Shown here: one piece after another, positions 31,217-44,623 of the stretch
Position numbering within the stretch: the stretch's first letter is position 1
Layout: the number at the start of each line of letters is the position of its first letter
NCBI GenBank assembly: GCA_030867875.1
Contig: JAOWCC010001589.1
Location: forward strand, 146,417,745 to 146,481,744
Length of the DNA stretch: 64,000 nucleotides
Source: Actinernus sp. WN-2022
Lineage: Eukaryota > Cnidaria > Anthozoa > Actiniaria > Actinernidae
Direction: 5' to 3'
Program-made: the position numbers and the translations under genes
The notes under the pieces: model-generated
What the model saw: only the letters and a program-made list of their open reading frames with translations
Databases searched by the model: none
Told to the model about the DNA's origin: nothing

Positions 31217-34200
31217 GGTATCATTCTGCGCACAGGACTGACTTAAGTAGCATTACAAATAATTTAATTTTTACTATGTTTGGCAATATCTGCCAACTAA
31301 ACGAGTTTACCAGATTACCGCCAAACATTGGATTTTCGGTCAAATAATCATCTAATTATTCGAAAATTGACTGCTGGACCTAGCGATGTTACGTTTTGAA
31401 GAGGAGCCATGCAAGCTAGATTAAAATTTAATATGAAAGACATCAAACTAAAACTTCAAAACGCTGGCCCAACATCCATCCAATCCATGTCCATCATTGC
31501 CACTCGTGGCTCGATAAACTACTCTGTAATTTCATTTCACTATTATGTTTAAGTTTCTTTAAGTTTGAATATGGTTTTGAGCTTTTCAGAGTGATGCTAA
31601 AAGTAGCTGACATATTCCTTTCAATACAGATGTACAGTTTGAGAGTATTTGAATAAAATAAGTGTTTTGTTAACGCAACAATGTGTTAAATAATAAAACA
31701 ATAGCCATCCTACTCGATTTTGCTGAAAATCACCTGATTCTGGCCAATGTCTTTGACCCACTTCGCCGAAGTATCAGACGATATTGTGCGCGATCTTGTA
31801 TGGTAATTGTTCAGCAGCTATCAAATGGTTTAACCTAAAACCCTGTGTCCGAGCCCATGAATCAGTGCGCGCGCATATCAATATCGTGGTCCACCAAAAT
31901 CAGAAAGATCAGCGCTGTTGTTGTGTGACCCTCGAATCTTTCGAAATCCATCACATTTATGTTTAACTGGCTTCATTTTATCTTATTATTTTGTGTATGT
32001 ATATATTATACCTTTTAAAACGTAATTTTCTGTAATTTTCGCGGGTGCCTACGAAGGAGAGCGGCGAGCCGAGAAAGGCCGTAGGGAGATAGAGTTGGAG
32101 TGAAGCGACTCGACAAGTGATCCTCCACCAGTCCACCTTTTGCTCTCTATATAGGTCTACAAGAGAACACTTGCGGTTCTAAAGGAATACTATGCGAATT
32201 TCCTGGAGGTTTTGTTACACGTACTAAGGACCGACTTCGGTGAAAGACAATGCAACCATACCGAATGTTTATTCTTTCGCACGGTCTTTCAGTGTTACCC
32301 ACTTTATAACTATGCGTGAAACTTAATATTTGCAATTTTATGAGCTTGAATTTGTTTAAAATTTACTCATTATTATCTCTGTTATCTCCATGAAGTCCTG
32401 CTTCCAAAAATACCACCGAGATATCAATTGCAAAGTCCACCTCCGAGTCCAATTGTGCCAGCGATTACCGTTAGCGGTACCATTTCTTCGTTTGTGACTC
32501 TAGTACGAGTACTAGTATGACATTTGAACTCACAACATTTCGTTAGCAAGGAAAGTAGAGATCGTCATTCAAATTCTTCCAAACAATGCTTGACGCACGA
32601 GAACAAGCAGTTGCACTCGTGGTCGAATCTAAAGTAAAAGCTCACTGAAGCTCCCTGTTGAGTACTGTATCAGATTCAATACATTAGATGTTCATGGGCT
32701 CTGGTCTTTCATCCTATACAAATTATGACATTCGCTACCATAACCCTATTTATACGTCTAATAAAGTAATAAACATTCAAGACCATTTGAGTTAGACTAA
32801 AGCTGCATTCTAGCTATGCAGTCGTTGATAAGCAAACCGATGTAAATATTGCGCGCAATGATTCATGGGCCCGGACACAGAGTCTTTAACCAACCTATTG
32901 TGTAATATCGAGAAAATATGGAGAGAAACATCGCAATTAAACGAAGCGATTTTATTTCTCATCAAAAGTATTGACAATAGATAATTTATCGAATGTTTCT
33001 GTACTTAATTGTTGTCATCTTTATGTGCAATTACTGCCGCTAACTGCAGTCACGAAAGTCATCGTCGAGTCTCACAAAACGTCATCGATTTTAGTGAATG
33101 CACATCTTAATTCTTTTTACAAGAAACACTGGCATATATTTATTCCGTTTGCTTGAACATTATATAATCATACCAATAATTCGACCTTAACCTTCATTGT
33201 TATGGATGGTTAATCGTATAAATCACTTTTCTACCGAAGAAATACTGGCTGTTTTTACTTAGCTGATTCCATACCCTAATCTCCACCCCTCCACCCCCCC
33301 CCCCCCCCTTCCAAACCCCCATTAACAACATGTATAAAGTAAACAGAAATCTCAAAATTGAGTTCTTTTAATCTGTATAGGCATGCTGCTGAACAATAAT
33401 CAGAAAGCAAAACGTCTAGGTAATTATATGCATTCACAACATCAATATCGATAACTGTAACTTCATTCGATTTCAACGTCAATTTGAAAAATAAAAGTGA
33501 TTTCATTTCTGTAGACAAGTTCTAAATCAACTTGTCAATTTCAGGAGAATTTTGTGACCTCGAATATTAGGATAAGTAAGATTAAAATGTTCTGATACTC
33601 GGGCCAGGCCTTTGGCCGAGGCACGAGTCAGAAATCGCAAATGTGTATGAATATTTTTTTAATATATATTTTGTGTCGCTGTTTTGCGCTGGCAACCAAT
33701 CAGATTTCACCTGCTTTGAAATTCTTTTCGCCACCGTACCAATCAGATTGCACTGTGCTGGTCACGTGAACAATGGACAACACAGTGCTTGTTTTTCAAG
33801 AGGGCGATAAGAGCAGAGTGCTGACTTAGCAAAACCTTTAATCTTACTATTATTTTATGTAAACCAAAGGTTTCTCAAAGTGAAATGCGAAGATTTTGTG
33901 ATTTTCTAAAGCTGGGAGGAGTTTCGCGGGCTTTGAACAGGAATTTATCACATATTTATTCGACATGCTCCAGATGAACTCGTGACAGTCTGATACCGTG
34001 ATAGATGTGATAAACACTAAGACAATAGTAAGACAACGTTTGTAAATGTAAGTAGCTAAACTGAACATGATAACTTTTATACCAATTGACTGTGCTTGTG
34101 TTGTTATTTATTGTTATTAACCTCTCGGAAAGTATAGTTAGAAATGACCGGATTTCTCAGTTCTCGATCTGGCAGGGGTCCTTTTAAAACATTATATGCA

Positions 34201-36060
34201 CATGTTTATATAAATTCGGGTACCAGAGGTTCTACTGCCTCCCTTCGCAAAAGATAGGCACGAAGCTGTCCCACAAAGAAGGGAAGCGACGCTTCGCTCC
34301 TCGACTGTCCTCGCTTCGCATCACGTAGTTTTTCGTTTGCCGACGATTGATACGAACGGGCTCTTATTTTGCTGAACTGCACAGAAGACCTTGAAATTAT
34401 CGTTAAATAAATCTACCTTATATATCCTAAAGAAAGCTTTGATTATATATACTCGAAGAAGGAATTTATTTTATTTTCTTCACTTCGCCTTCTCTTGCCG
34501 TTAACAATAGGAAATGGACAATCTGAAATCTACAATGAACCTACAATGTTTAAGTCTCGTTTTTCTCTGCCAATGGAAATCGAGATACCGTAGCGCTGTA
34601 ATCGTTTCGGCGGCAGAGGTTTCTCGGCGGCAGGAAAGGGGGCGGGTGGAACTTCTCGAAACGAGCGATAGTATTCGACTACCCAACAATAGAAAACACC
34701 CTATCCTTTAGAAGTTGCAGTACAAAAACCATAGTACAATATTATGGATGCAATCAGAATACAGGTCTCGAGAGGTTCCGTGCTACTCGGAGGAAAGGCA
34801 GAGATGCGAAACCTCTGCTCGCAGGATTGGAGGGCCACACATTTCACTGTGTATACTAGTTAGTGTTACCCTCTTTAAATAGTTATTTTCCAAGTGGTGT
34901 ACATGCATGAAATCAACACAATGAAATGAAAAAGTCTAAAAATATATAACCCTCCCTGGAGAATGAGTATGAAATATTTTGACCCTGTTTTCCCCCATAA
35001 CCACCCCTTTTTCAGTTGCCCATAATTTATGACTCTCCATTTTTGGAGATTCAAAAAAAAAGTCCCACCATCTCAATTCCTTCCCCCCTGCTAATTTCTT
35101 ACCAGTCCCTTCAACGACAACCCTCATGAAACCCCGATCATGAATTATCAGTGAAACTTTGTAATTGAAAGCTCCCTTAAGGGACCGTGACCACCTTTGG
35201 GGGTTGAGAATTGGAAGAAGATGGAAAATAGCATTTACAAACAGGTTTTGTTAATAACGCTACCGATCTCATACAGGTGCCTTTAAATATATGAATTGAG
35301 ATTTGTTTGCCATCTAGTACAACCATGTGATTGCATTCCTGCAATAGGTCCATTCCATGATATGTAAATTATCACGAGCATGAGTAGTGAATCAATTATC
35401 CGGTTCCCCTAGCACAAACCATGTATGACACAAAAATATGCTAGAACTCCATGTATTAATTAACCTATTTCTAGGTGGCCCGAGTTAAGGCTACTCGATC
35501 AGGGCATCTTGTTTTATATGAATTGGCTAGTTATTATCGACGGTTAATGAAAATTAGAGCATTAAAATTTAGGATATCTAAATTTTATTTAGTAGATAGT
35601 CTTCACAAGATGTCGAAGTGGGACGCAAGCGAATCCTGAGTAAGACCTAATCAACTAGATCGAACCTTGCGTGAGAGAATTCAATTATATACGCTTAGAA
35701 GGCGGCGTAAAAAATTGGTCACATCCGACTAAATCTTAATAAGTCACGAAACTAAGTTGAGCATGAACTAACTTTAGTAACTCTAATGGTTATCGTTATA
35801 TGTGAACAACTCTAATGGTTGTTTTTTTATATGGGTGGATGCCTAAACTTGGACTGTTGAATTGATTGTGATAGTTTTCTTGTTTTAAAACATATACTAA
35901 ATCTTTATCAATATGTTTCCTAAAATTCAGTCGAATTACACAAATGTGTTATCCTAACATTATTTAGAATATAGAAGCAACGGTATGATCTTGTAGCCGC
36001 GAACACGATCCGACCACACGAATACGCTACATTCAGTGAACTATAGCACTCACGTAACAT
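31217..36060. other. Intergenic region, no gene recognised
   Basis: AT-rich sequence without credible exons. A 15-C run lies at 33294-33308. A repeat unit around 34209-34860 includes gtggaacttctcgaaacgag (34647), which recurs at 41431, and gcaatcagaatacaggtctc (about 34750), which recurs near 59370. These mark dispersed repeat families of unknown type. Short frames such as 33276-33518 and 34514-34711 lack any domain. Confidence 0.5.
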
Positions 36061-36074
36061 TCGTTAAATTCACA

Positions 36075-36130
36075 TACAGCCGAGTGGTAAAAAGCATTGC
36101 ATTTTAAGACGCGGTTCCAGCAGTCCACCG
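36075..36130 (+). repeat. Possible tRNA-derived relic
   Basis: The sequence gccgagtggtaaaaagcatt resembles the D-arm and A-box of serine or leucine tRNAs. A B-box-like ggttccagcagtcc follows about 30 bp later. No acceptor stem can be formed, so this is at best a decayed SINE head or tRNA pseudogene. Confidence 0.3.
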
Positions 36131-38098
36131 CTGGCGCGAGTAACATGTGAAGATCCGAGTCTGTAGGCAACGATTATGGAAGCCGTTAATTACAACATAC
36201 ATTTATTATACTCTAATCACTGTCTGAACCTAGAATACAGCATTTTACTAACTTAGCGCAATGTACAACTTCAGAGGAAGGTCATGCATGATATACTGTT
36301 TAGCGATATTGCAACAGAAAATTCAAATTCAAAATTAAACTGAATAAACCACTTAGGGACTTAATATATCATTGTAACTGGATCATGCAAAGGAAATCGA
36401 ACCATTAAATCGAGTTTTACGTGGTAAAGAAACTAAATCAACAGCACAATGAAGAACTCGTGAATAATATGTCAACTTAGAGTGATGCTGGAGATCAATT
36501 AATTAAGTTGAAAAGGTAACTCGGCCATGACCGTATAATCATATTTTCAATGTATCTTGCACGGCTTTGAATAGTGTAAACATAACATGAAGCCACACCA
36601 AATTCATCCATAATAGGCAACTGTACATTTGCTATTAACTTTTATTACATGTATAGTTAAGAAGAATCGCTTTTGAATAATCTTAGGATTCCCTTCTCAT
36701 CTCATTCCCTCAATTCACTACGTTTGTGCAAAGTCTTAGGGACAATTTAATTTAATGTAACTGGGTTCAACCCATTTAATGTTTGGGAGTCGGCTGTTAT
36801 AACCGAGCTGATCTCGTAAACGCGGATTGTGTTGGACTCGAACGGTGTTTAAAACCTCCTCAGAGTTGTTAAGTAAACCATCGGGGAGTCTTTCTACATG
36901 GTAAGTTTCTTGGTGTTGGATGATCATATCACTCGGCATCCTTGTTCGCGGAATTTAACGTAAATTATTCTAATCATTTCGAAACCCAAATATATAGATC
37001 CTACGGTGTATGCATCTTGTGCTGTGCAGACCCTGGACTCACTCAGGGCTCCTCGAATTAAGCAGTAGCTGTCAGGCTGCTCTTCTTAGCAACCACATCA
37101 AATACTAAAAACATGCTTGCCAATACTATATGTGACGGTACTGTGTTGTTGATCGAGTTGTAAACATTGAACGTAATAAAAACAGGATCTAAAAAAATCA
37201 ATATCCGAGTGTAAAAAAAATGTTTACGAGGCATCTATATCTGAAGAGATATGTATTGGGTATTGACTTGGAGCGCCTTGAAGTATTACTGTAAACATTT
37301 TTTTGCGTCGAAAATACCAATAATATTTCCGTTCGAATAAGAATTAGAAAGATGAGGCAAATCCGCATGGTCTTATTACAAATGCGCGCGTAAAAGATAT
37401 TGGAGGAAATAACATTTATATTAAAGTTTTCCACTTTGTAATTATTGTAAGAGTGAGCCAGCTTACCTTTGAGAAATACTACAAATCAACTGGAGCTATA
37501 CAGAGCAGTTGAAAGACAAACGTGATCTTCTCAGTTCCAAAACGTATACTGACAACAAATTCAGTATAAATGTTTCTTAATTTACATATGAATTAAGCAG
37601 GCAGGATCGGAACGACCTATTTTCATACGTCTAGCCAGAGTTAATAGAGTGGTCTAGCTTATTTAACTAGGTTGTTTATTTTAGATTGTTTGCTACGTTG
37701 TTTTATCATTCTCCATAACGTAAGGCGGTCACAAAAATTACTGCAACCAGTCTTAAATTAACATTTTCGTTTCAGTATCGTCACTGCAATGTATGAAGAA
37801 CTATTTCAAACACGAATTGGAGTCTTTTATCAGGGGTTCCGAATATTTACAAAACAAATGAAAGCCGAGAGGGGTAGCCTCGAGGGTTTTATTATTTTCG
37901 AAATGCTTGGAATCCCCTGATGATAGACGAACAATGAATGTTTGAAATGTCTTCTCATGCGAATGCAGAAACCGAAAATTTACATGCGCTTCTTTTCAAA
38001 CTTCATTAACAATTACTGTTTACCGTTTGACTGTTGTATTTAATTATTCAACAGATGGTTTATTATTCTTTTTTGATGGCAATGGTTTCAACTAGCGT
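36131..38098. other. Intergenic region, no gene recognised
   Basis: Only a small inverted repeat stands out: atcaggggttcc at about 37830 against ggaatcccctgat at about 37910, with a gaggggtagcctcg hairpin between, probably a MITE of about 110 bp. The 67-codon frame at 36736-36939 (minus) has no known domain or splice signals I trust. Confidence 0.45.
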
Positions 38099-38165
38099 AC
38101 CAGTAGTGTAGTGGACAAGAGTTAGTACAAACAGTCGGAAGGGTCGAGGTTCGAACTCCATTTCC
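38099..38165 (+). repeat. tRNA-derived SINE head
   Basis: An A-box-like tagtgtagtggacaagag and a B-box gaggttcgaactcc (38147-38160, close to the GGTTCGANTCC consensus) are spaced as in polymerase III type 2 promoters. The sequence lacks proper tRNA stems and continues into a longer body, as SINEs do. Confidence 0.5.
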
Positions 38166-38211
38166 AAGTCCTTCGTCAGACCGAGGTTGTCTCCTAACCG
38201 GAAGAACTTGG

Positions 38212-38670
38212 AAATGGGCGACAAAATGTTCGATTTCTCCAGAATGTGGTATCGCTGGATCTTAAAATTCGGGTTGGGATGAGTTCATTTATCATTCTAT
38301 GTCCTACCGTAGTTTCGAGTTATTTGGAGTGAGCGAAGTGTGATTTTTGTGGCAAAGATGACAGGTTATGCATCGTATATTTGTCGGTTATCCAGCTAAT
38401 AGCTTCGCCAGACCGAGGCTATTTGACGGTTGGTTCTAACCGGCACTTCCGGCGTCCAACTTCGTTGGCTGCCAACCTCGAAGGACTTGAAAATGGGCAA
38501 CAAATTGTTTGATTTCTCCAGACTGTGGTATCGCTGGATCTTAAAATTGGGGTAGGGATGAGTTCATTTATCATTCTATGGCCTGCCGTAGTTTGGAGTT
38601 ATTTGGAGTGAGCGAAGTGTGATTTTCGTGGCAAAGATTACAGGTTATGCATCGTATATTTGTCGGTTGT
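38212..38670 (+). repeat. 279-bp tandem duplication downstream of the SINE head
   Basis: A segment starting aaatgggc(g/a)acaaa at 38212 is repeated at 38491. The shared part runs about 180 bp through tggtatcgctggatcttaaa, gttatttggagtgagcgaag and gcatcgtatatttgtcggtt. The spacer has related gaccgagg words. It may be two SINE bodies or one duplicated body. Confidence 0.8.
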
Positions 38671-40805
38671 TTCCAGCCTTTTCCTATTATTAGGAGGTGA
38701 GGGAAAGAGGTTCGAAAAAAACAGCGGAAACGACCCTAGAAGAGCTCAGAGGTATGAATAACCACAACTGAAACATTGTACGGTGAAGTCGTGTATTTAT
38801 TTGTCTAACATACATGTTTTGGAAGGATTTATAATATGAACTATTCAAGCGATATTTGTAAGCGTACAAATACACAAATCTTGAGATTGCGCTGCCTGTG
38901 CACAGACTATAGCTCTTAGAATCCAATCGTTCGAACGCTGTTGTAACCGATCGAGCGACTTGGGCTCTGACCGCGCGCGAACTGGAGCCCTAATGTGAAA
39001 TAAACTGCAAAATCACGTCATAATTTAAATTCTCGATAATCAAGTCCCGTTTTAACGAAGTGATTTCGTGTGCTACAACATCTTTTTTCTTTTCAGAAGA
39101 GGAGTACTAATCAATTTTTAGTGAACAAAATTTATTGACAAATGGCTCGATGTTAACCGTTACTTACATGTAACGGAAGTAATTTCGCGCAGATGAATGA
39201 CAACCTTGAACAATGGATTGATGACGTCGGTAGGGTCAGATTACCATCATTTCCCTGGCTGAAACGCCAAAATAATAAATGTGTATTACGTGAGCATTTG
39301 TGTACATCACAGTCCACTCAGGCTAAGGAACATATTGATGTTGAGAACTGTGTATGAGATATCGAAATAGACGCCCCCTTATCCAGCGAAATGGTGGATG
39401 TGTTTCGGATGGACGAGTGTAGTCTGAAGAAAGTGGCGGCCCGCCTGACCAATTTTGTAGTGTTGGAGGGGCGTATAGAACCTCTGAGGTATTTGTGGAG
39501 AATATCTCGGCAAGATGAGGAAATCGAGGAGAAAAAGAAAGAAGACATATCTGACATAACACGTTTACGAGCACGCCGGGCACAACAGGTCGAAAATACG
39601 GCATGTTCGCCATTACTTTTGTTCAGCGGTTTCTCGAGTGAGTGTTAAACAAAATGGCGGCTCGTTTAACTAGGAACTGGAGGTGATCGAACGAATATTT
39701 TCAGAAAGTGACGGCTGGAAGTTCATGAGCAAGATTCAAGTGAGGACGAGGAAATTAAAGATACAGAAGAGGAAATATTGAGAGGCTGGATTGATACTTT
39801 TTAATGGGGGCGGAGGGTTTGATTTTACTTTTTTTAAGGAAAGTGCCTTAGAAGTCCTGCTGCCGTTCGTACATCGGTCTTCCCAAAACGCCAGTGGAGA
39901 GTATCAAAGTCAAAGGTTAAAATGTTCGTATATCCCAGTGATCTAATTATCATTATATTCCCATTATATTTATATACAAAGTAGGTGATTGGACAACTGG
40001 ATTTCACACAATAAGTTGTTTTTAGATTATTTTCGCTAAAAGATTTATTTCTTCTGAGAATATATTTATATGGCTTCCCTGGTGATCAAGAATGGCGTAG
40101 AATACAGTTGTATATCTACATTTGTAACATCTCTTAAGAAAGCGCTGCACTACTGCAATATTTAGCTGGCAAGCACCATATAAGGGGTGCTCGACTCTCC
40201 TTTCGCACGAGTTAGTTGCTGAACCGGAGTCGTACCTTGTAGGGGTTTATAACTATTTATTTTAATGTTCTTTTATTCTTTATGGAAAAAAAAGAATCCT
40301 TTATAAGTTTTATATGTGCGTACGTACCTTTCAGGGGTCAAAATCATTATGGTTTTAAGCGGCCTACTTTAATTTATCAGCATGCTTACCATTCAGGGGT
40401 CGTTTTCAAAATGACCGCCGAGAACCCCCTTCCATTTAATACCGGGCAAATCCGCTAGGTCACCGTCACCAAATCGTTTTTATGCCGTTTCGCCATTTTC
40501 GTGCAGCATGAAAATATGATTATTTGACAACTTACGGCCTCACCACGAATTAATACGGATTAGAATTGTGAAACCCTGGATGGACATGCTACTGCGAAAT
40601 CCTGAATTAGTGGCCTAAGGTAAATAAATCCCTATCCCTCCCTCCCCACCTCGAGGTCAGAGAATATGAACTTAGTGAGCACTGGTGACGGATAACTAAC
40701 ACTTCATTTCTTACGCCCTTTTACTAAAATGGGGCTTCAGAGCGTATATGTCATAAATAATTATTTCATTAATAATAATAATAATAATAATAATAACAAC
40801 AACCC

Positions 40806-40837
<32 letters not shown>

Positions 40838-41660
40838 GCTATATTTATATAGCGCCATACTCACCACATCTCATGGCGCTTTACATATAAGTGACACATT
40901 AATACTGACACATGGTCAGTGAATCGAATGTTTTCGGACTGTTTGCTAATATCATAGTCATAATTGAAAACAATGATGCAGATCGATTTCGTATGAATGG
41001 ACCAAAATAATATGGCACGTCCGTTGCCTTACCATAACCGTACGCGTACAGTAACGTAACATGCCGTAACTCAAAAGGGAAGTCATTGTTGTAGCTTGCC
41101 AAGTCCTACGAAATCCGCTATAAATATGGCATGCCACAACATGAGCACATTCTCATACACCTCAAGGGCAAAAAACCTATAAACGTGGAGGAATTGGGGT
41201 CGGGTTAGCCTCCTCCGCAGGCAACTAGTGTTTCGCTTTTTTTAGAAATTTAGGGTTGGGCTTCCTGTAGTATTGTTTGAAGTAGGGAGTGGCCTGGACC
41301 CGAGTTAGTCGCTTTGTCACACTCGCGCTCAGCTTCTCTCGCCGCGCGCGAGGAGCTTTCCCGGCCGCGGGCTTCCTGTGACTGAAAAAGAAACCGAACT
41401 GAGTTGCCTGTGGAGGATGCTAGGGTCGAGTGGAACTTCTCGAAACGAGCGACAGTATTGGCCTACCTAACAATAGAATACACCCTAACCTTTAGAAAGT
41501 GCAGTAATACATATATAATTTTCTCACCAGTCAAGCCCTAACTTTTAATAACTCTAAATATTTGCAGTGGGCACTGCATGAGGGGCGCTGGCGACAAATC
41601 CAAAATAAACAGGAGTTCTCCTGAACTGGTTGAGTGTTTTGATACGAGTGAAGGCAAAAT
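38671..41660. other. Intergenic region with AAT repeats and short repeats
   Basis: No confident gene. A frame at 39391-39648 (plus) is unusually charged and helix-like (RQDEEIEEKKKEDIS) but has no recognised domain. An AAT microsatellite (about 40771-40835) is followed by tatttatatagcgcc and ggcgctttacat (to 40891), a motif pair seen in widespread short interspersed repeats of marine invertebrates. The repeat gtggaacttctcgaaacgag at 41431 matches 34647. Confidence 0.45.
40771..40891 (+). repeat. AAT microsatellite and adjoining short interspersed repeat
   Basis: Two runs of (AAT)n separated by aacaacaaccct are followed by an imperfect inverted pair, tatagcgccat and atggcgcttta. This layout suggests the tail and end of a small retroposed or MITE-type repeat. 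Confidence 0.6.
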
Positions 41661-41693
41661 TCATTGTCAATATTAGGACAGACACATAAAAAA
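41661..41693 (+). repeat. Left copy of the 33-bp direct repeat flanking the DIRS element
   Basis: Identical over 33 bp to 58951-58983, in the same orientation. It may be a terminal repeat of the DIRS element or part of a dispersed repeat that happens to lie at both ends. Confidence 0.6.
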
Positions 41694-41755
41694 AATTACT
41701 TCGATTTGTTAACTTTCATTTCCATTACATCTTCGCGTGCACGGATACTCGTCAT

Positions 41756-42962
41756 GTTCTTTCACAGGTACCCCAAGCTCCCTATATGTATATGAACTTG
41801 ACTTAAAATTGTTTGTAAATTTTAAAATCGATAAATATGAAATAAAGACTCACCATTTTATCCAAATGTGTTTTCCTTTATTATCTCTATCGATTTTGGG
41901 AGTCTAAAGGCCATTTGAAGGGTTTTATGATTTCACTTTTTCCACTCTCTTAAAAAATTAAGACAAGGTTGGGCACTCGAGTCGCCAAGTCAAACGGATT
42001 CACCGAAGGAAAAAGCCCGTAAATTCGCTCCAAATTCTCCAATCGCCTTCAACTTACACCTAGGGCATGTTCGATAGTTGTTCCACCCATTAGTCGCCAT
42101 CAGTAGAGACACAAGTACACGTAGAGGGAAATTTTATGTCGCCAATTTCAATAAACTTGCCTTTCGGAACGCCGAAATATCCGTGAAAGGTATGTTGCGT
42201 GCACCAACCGACATATTTGGCTCAGTAACCCGGCCTTGCTATTCAATTGAACTACACACCGGGTCGTAGACGGTATAATGTTCAGTACGAAAAACATTAC
42301 CGTCGGGGCCATGCCTAGGGCACAATTCGCAATCGGGAGCTTCCATGTATGCGTAATACTTGCACTAGCCATATATGGAAGCTCCCGATTGCGAATTGTG
42401 CCCTAGGCAGGGCCCCGAGGATAATGTTTTCGTACTGAACATTATACCGTCTACCACCCGGTGTGTAGTTAAATTGAATAGCAAGGCCGGGTTACTGAGC
42501 CAAAAATGTCGGTTGGTGCACGCAGCATACCTTTCACGGATATTTCGGCGTTCCGAAAGGCAAGTTTATTGAAATTGGCGACATAAAATTTCCCTCTACG
42601 TGTACTTGTGTCTCTACTGATGGCGATAAATGGGTGGAACAACTATCGAACATGCTCTAGGTGTAAGTTGAAGGCGATGGGAGGATTTGGAGCGAATTTA
42701 CGGGCTTTTTCCTTCGGTGAATCCGTTTGACTTGGCGACTCGAGTGCCCAACCTTGTCTTATTTTTAAGAGAGTGAAAAAAGTGAAATCATAAAACGCTT
42801 TAAATGGCCTTTAGACTCCCAAAATCGATAGAGATAATAAAGGAAAACACATTTGGATCAAATGGTGAGTCTTTATTTCATATTTATCGATTTTAAAATT
42901 TACAAACAATTTTAAGTCAAGTTCATATACATATAGGGAGCTTGGGGTACCTGTGGTTCTTT
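41756..42962. mobile_element. 1.2-kb foldback with 588-bp inverted arms and a 7-bp target duplication
   Basis: Arms at 41763-42350 and 42371-42955 are near-identical reverse complements, beginning CACAGGTACCCCAAGCTCC, with only a 20-bp spacer. The flanking heptamer GTTCTTT occurs exactly at 41756-41762 and 42956-42962. This marks a transposition event and argues against an assembly-made palindrome. The arms have no long reading frame. The few mismatches and small indels between arms suggest a fairly recent origin or gene conversion. Class is unknown, since a 7-bp duplication fits no common superfamily cleanly. If transcribed it would form a 580-bp RNA hairpin. It sits in the 3' non-coding part of the DIRS element. 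Confidence 0.85.
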
Positions 42963-42982
42963 CTGTTATATGCCGTCGCCTT

Positions 42983-43130
42983 TTCCGTTACATATGCGCG
43001 TGCACATAATTTTTCATAATGACGTCTGCACACACGCATTACTTTCCCATTACATATGCGCGTGCAACTCAACTGCACATGCAGTATATATTTTCGTAAA
43101 TTTATTTCCATTACATATATGCGCGTGCAT
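42983..43130. repeat. Three copies of a 22-bp motif in the DIRS 3' region
   Basis: The motif ttccattacatatgcgcgtg(ca) occurs near 42983, 43044 and 43106, and a diverged fourth copy lies at 41719-41742 on the other side of the foldback. With the foldback removed, the four copies would be regularly spaced (about 50-65 bp). They lie just after the recombinase gene, so they could be part of the terminal recombination region, but this is not shown. Confidence 0.65.
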
Positions 43131-43221
43131 CTCTTTGTATTTAATTACTGGGAGCTCCGCTCATAGACTTACCTGTTCGTATTGCGAACTATTCATTGCA
43201 AGTATTTGGTTAATTCCAATA

Positions 43222-44175
43222 TTATTGCTTCGAAATGTCGTCTAAAATGTACATATCTTTAGATGTTGATGTTCTCCATCTGCCATGTTTCTGAATAATG
43301 CGATCATCTATACCCGAGTTTGCAGCTAGTGTGGCCCCACCTGATCTAAGCGAATGTGTACTATACGCAGAGGTATCGTCCACTATTGAAGCCAAATTGG
43401 CCTTCAGTCCTTCTCTAAAAGTAGAGTAGCTAATATGACGATCAGTATCAACTAAACGATGAGTAGATTTATGCTTAGTTAAAGGTCTGAAAATAAACTT
43501 CTTATTATCCGAAGATATATCAAAGCTAGATAAATACAATTTAAGTAATTTGACCGGTGAAGATGGAGATGGCGAATCGATGATGGGAATTATATTCCCT
43601 TCCCTCAATTGATCATTCTTGCTCTTTTCTATCTCAATTGTCATATAACTTGGGTAAAACTTGATATTGTTTCTTCTAATGCAGATAAGATCGTCCGCAC
43701 GTAAAAGGGCAGAAAAAGCAAGTGAATACATGCACATATTCCTGAGATCTAATAAATTATAAAGGTTTGCATTTGAAATCATTTACTTCAAATGATCTAA
43801 GCTCAGGGGTTCTTTCCTCTTAACTTTCCTAGTACCTAGTATTCGTTTCGCCCCTTCTCTCATCATATTAACAATAACGTCATCTGTAGGCGAGGTTATA
43901 CCAGCGATATTATGAGCCCATTTGATTGCGTAGAAAGCGGAATCTACAGAATGATGAGATTCGGTTGATTCAATTAAATGCTGTAAATACAATGATAAAT
44001 GAATTGCTTGAGCTGGGAAATAACTGAGGCTCGGATGATCTTTGGTAAACTTCTTCCATCTCCTCAAACTTCTAAGGTATGCAGTAACGGTACCCGAAGC
44101 TCTGGATTCTAGGACTGTGTCTTTCATTCTTTCTGCTAGAGATTGTAACTCCTCATCACTAGACTTTGAGAGCCC
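43222..44175 (-). pseudogene. DIRS tyrosine recombinase
   Basis: The minus-strand frame runs from about 44175 to 43222 and is interrupted by TAA at the 43783 boundary. The catalytic residues of tyrosine recombinases are visible: Arg in FSALLRADDL, H-x-x-R in YSTHSLRSGG, a His/Trp block KHGRW, and the nucleophile Tyr in SKDMYILDD. The N-terminal part (SGTVTAYLRSLRRWKKF) matches the core-binding helical domain. The enzyme would join the circular DNA copy to the target. The upstream frame closes with a TAG near 44178. Confidence 0.85.
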
Positions 44176-44623
44176 TTGCTAGAAGCCCTCTTCAAATATA
44201 TCAAGACAGAACTGAGGATATTGAAAATTTTAAACTGGTTTTATTATAACAGTTATTTATGAATGCATGATAATTAAATTGTACAAATATTAAACGCCTG
44301 TTATTTTCATTCTTAATTACATAACATATTACAGTCACTGAGCTCTTGTTTGTGCTTACCAGAGAGTACAATAGACTCACGGTTGAACAAGCTCATGTCT
44401 TGAGTACCATAGATTCTCAGTTAAACAAACTCATGTCTTGAGTACAATAGACTCTTCGTGATTTAATATACTGGTAACAATGTTCATTGTTTCTGTAAAT
44501 TTCTAAGACCGATATTCTATTCAGTCAATAATACAAAATTATTGCTAACCAGAGTACCAATAGACTCTCAACTATCTGTCAATATTGCGTCATTCATGTG
44601 AATAATGTCACGTTCAGAATATT
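44176..44623. other. DIRS non-coding spacer with a short repeat
   Basis: Between the recombinase and RNase H regions lies AT-rich sequence with four loose copies of gagtac(c)aatagactc near 44370, 44405, 44440 and 44545. No gene. Confidence 0.5.

Noticed and set aside
32030..32300. A small nuclear RNA gene
   Set aside because: The GC-richer patch has some hairpin potential but no U1, U2, U4, U5 or U6 core motifs could be found.
36736..36939. 67-codon minus-strand frame as an exon
   Set aside because: No recognisable motif or convincing splice sites; length is within chance for this composition.
39391..39648. Charged helical frame as a host gene
   Set aside because: No domain, no splice signals that extend it, and the opposite strand is equally open.
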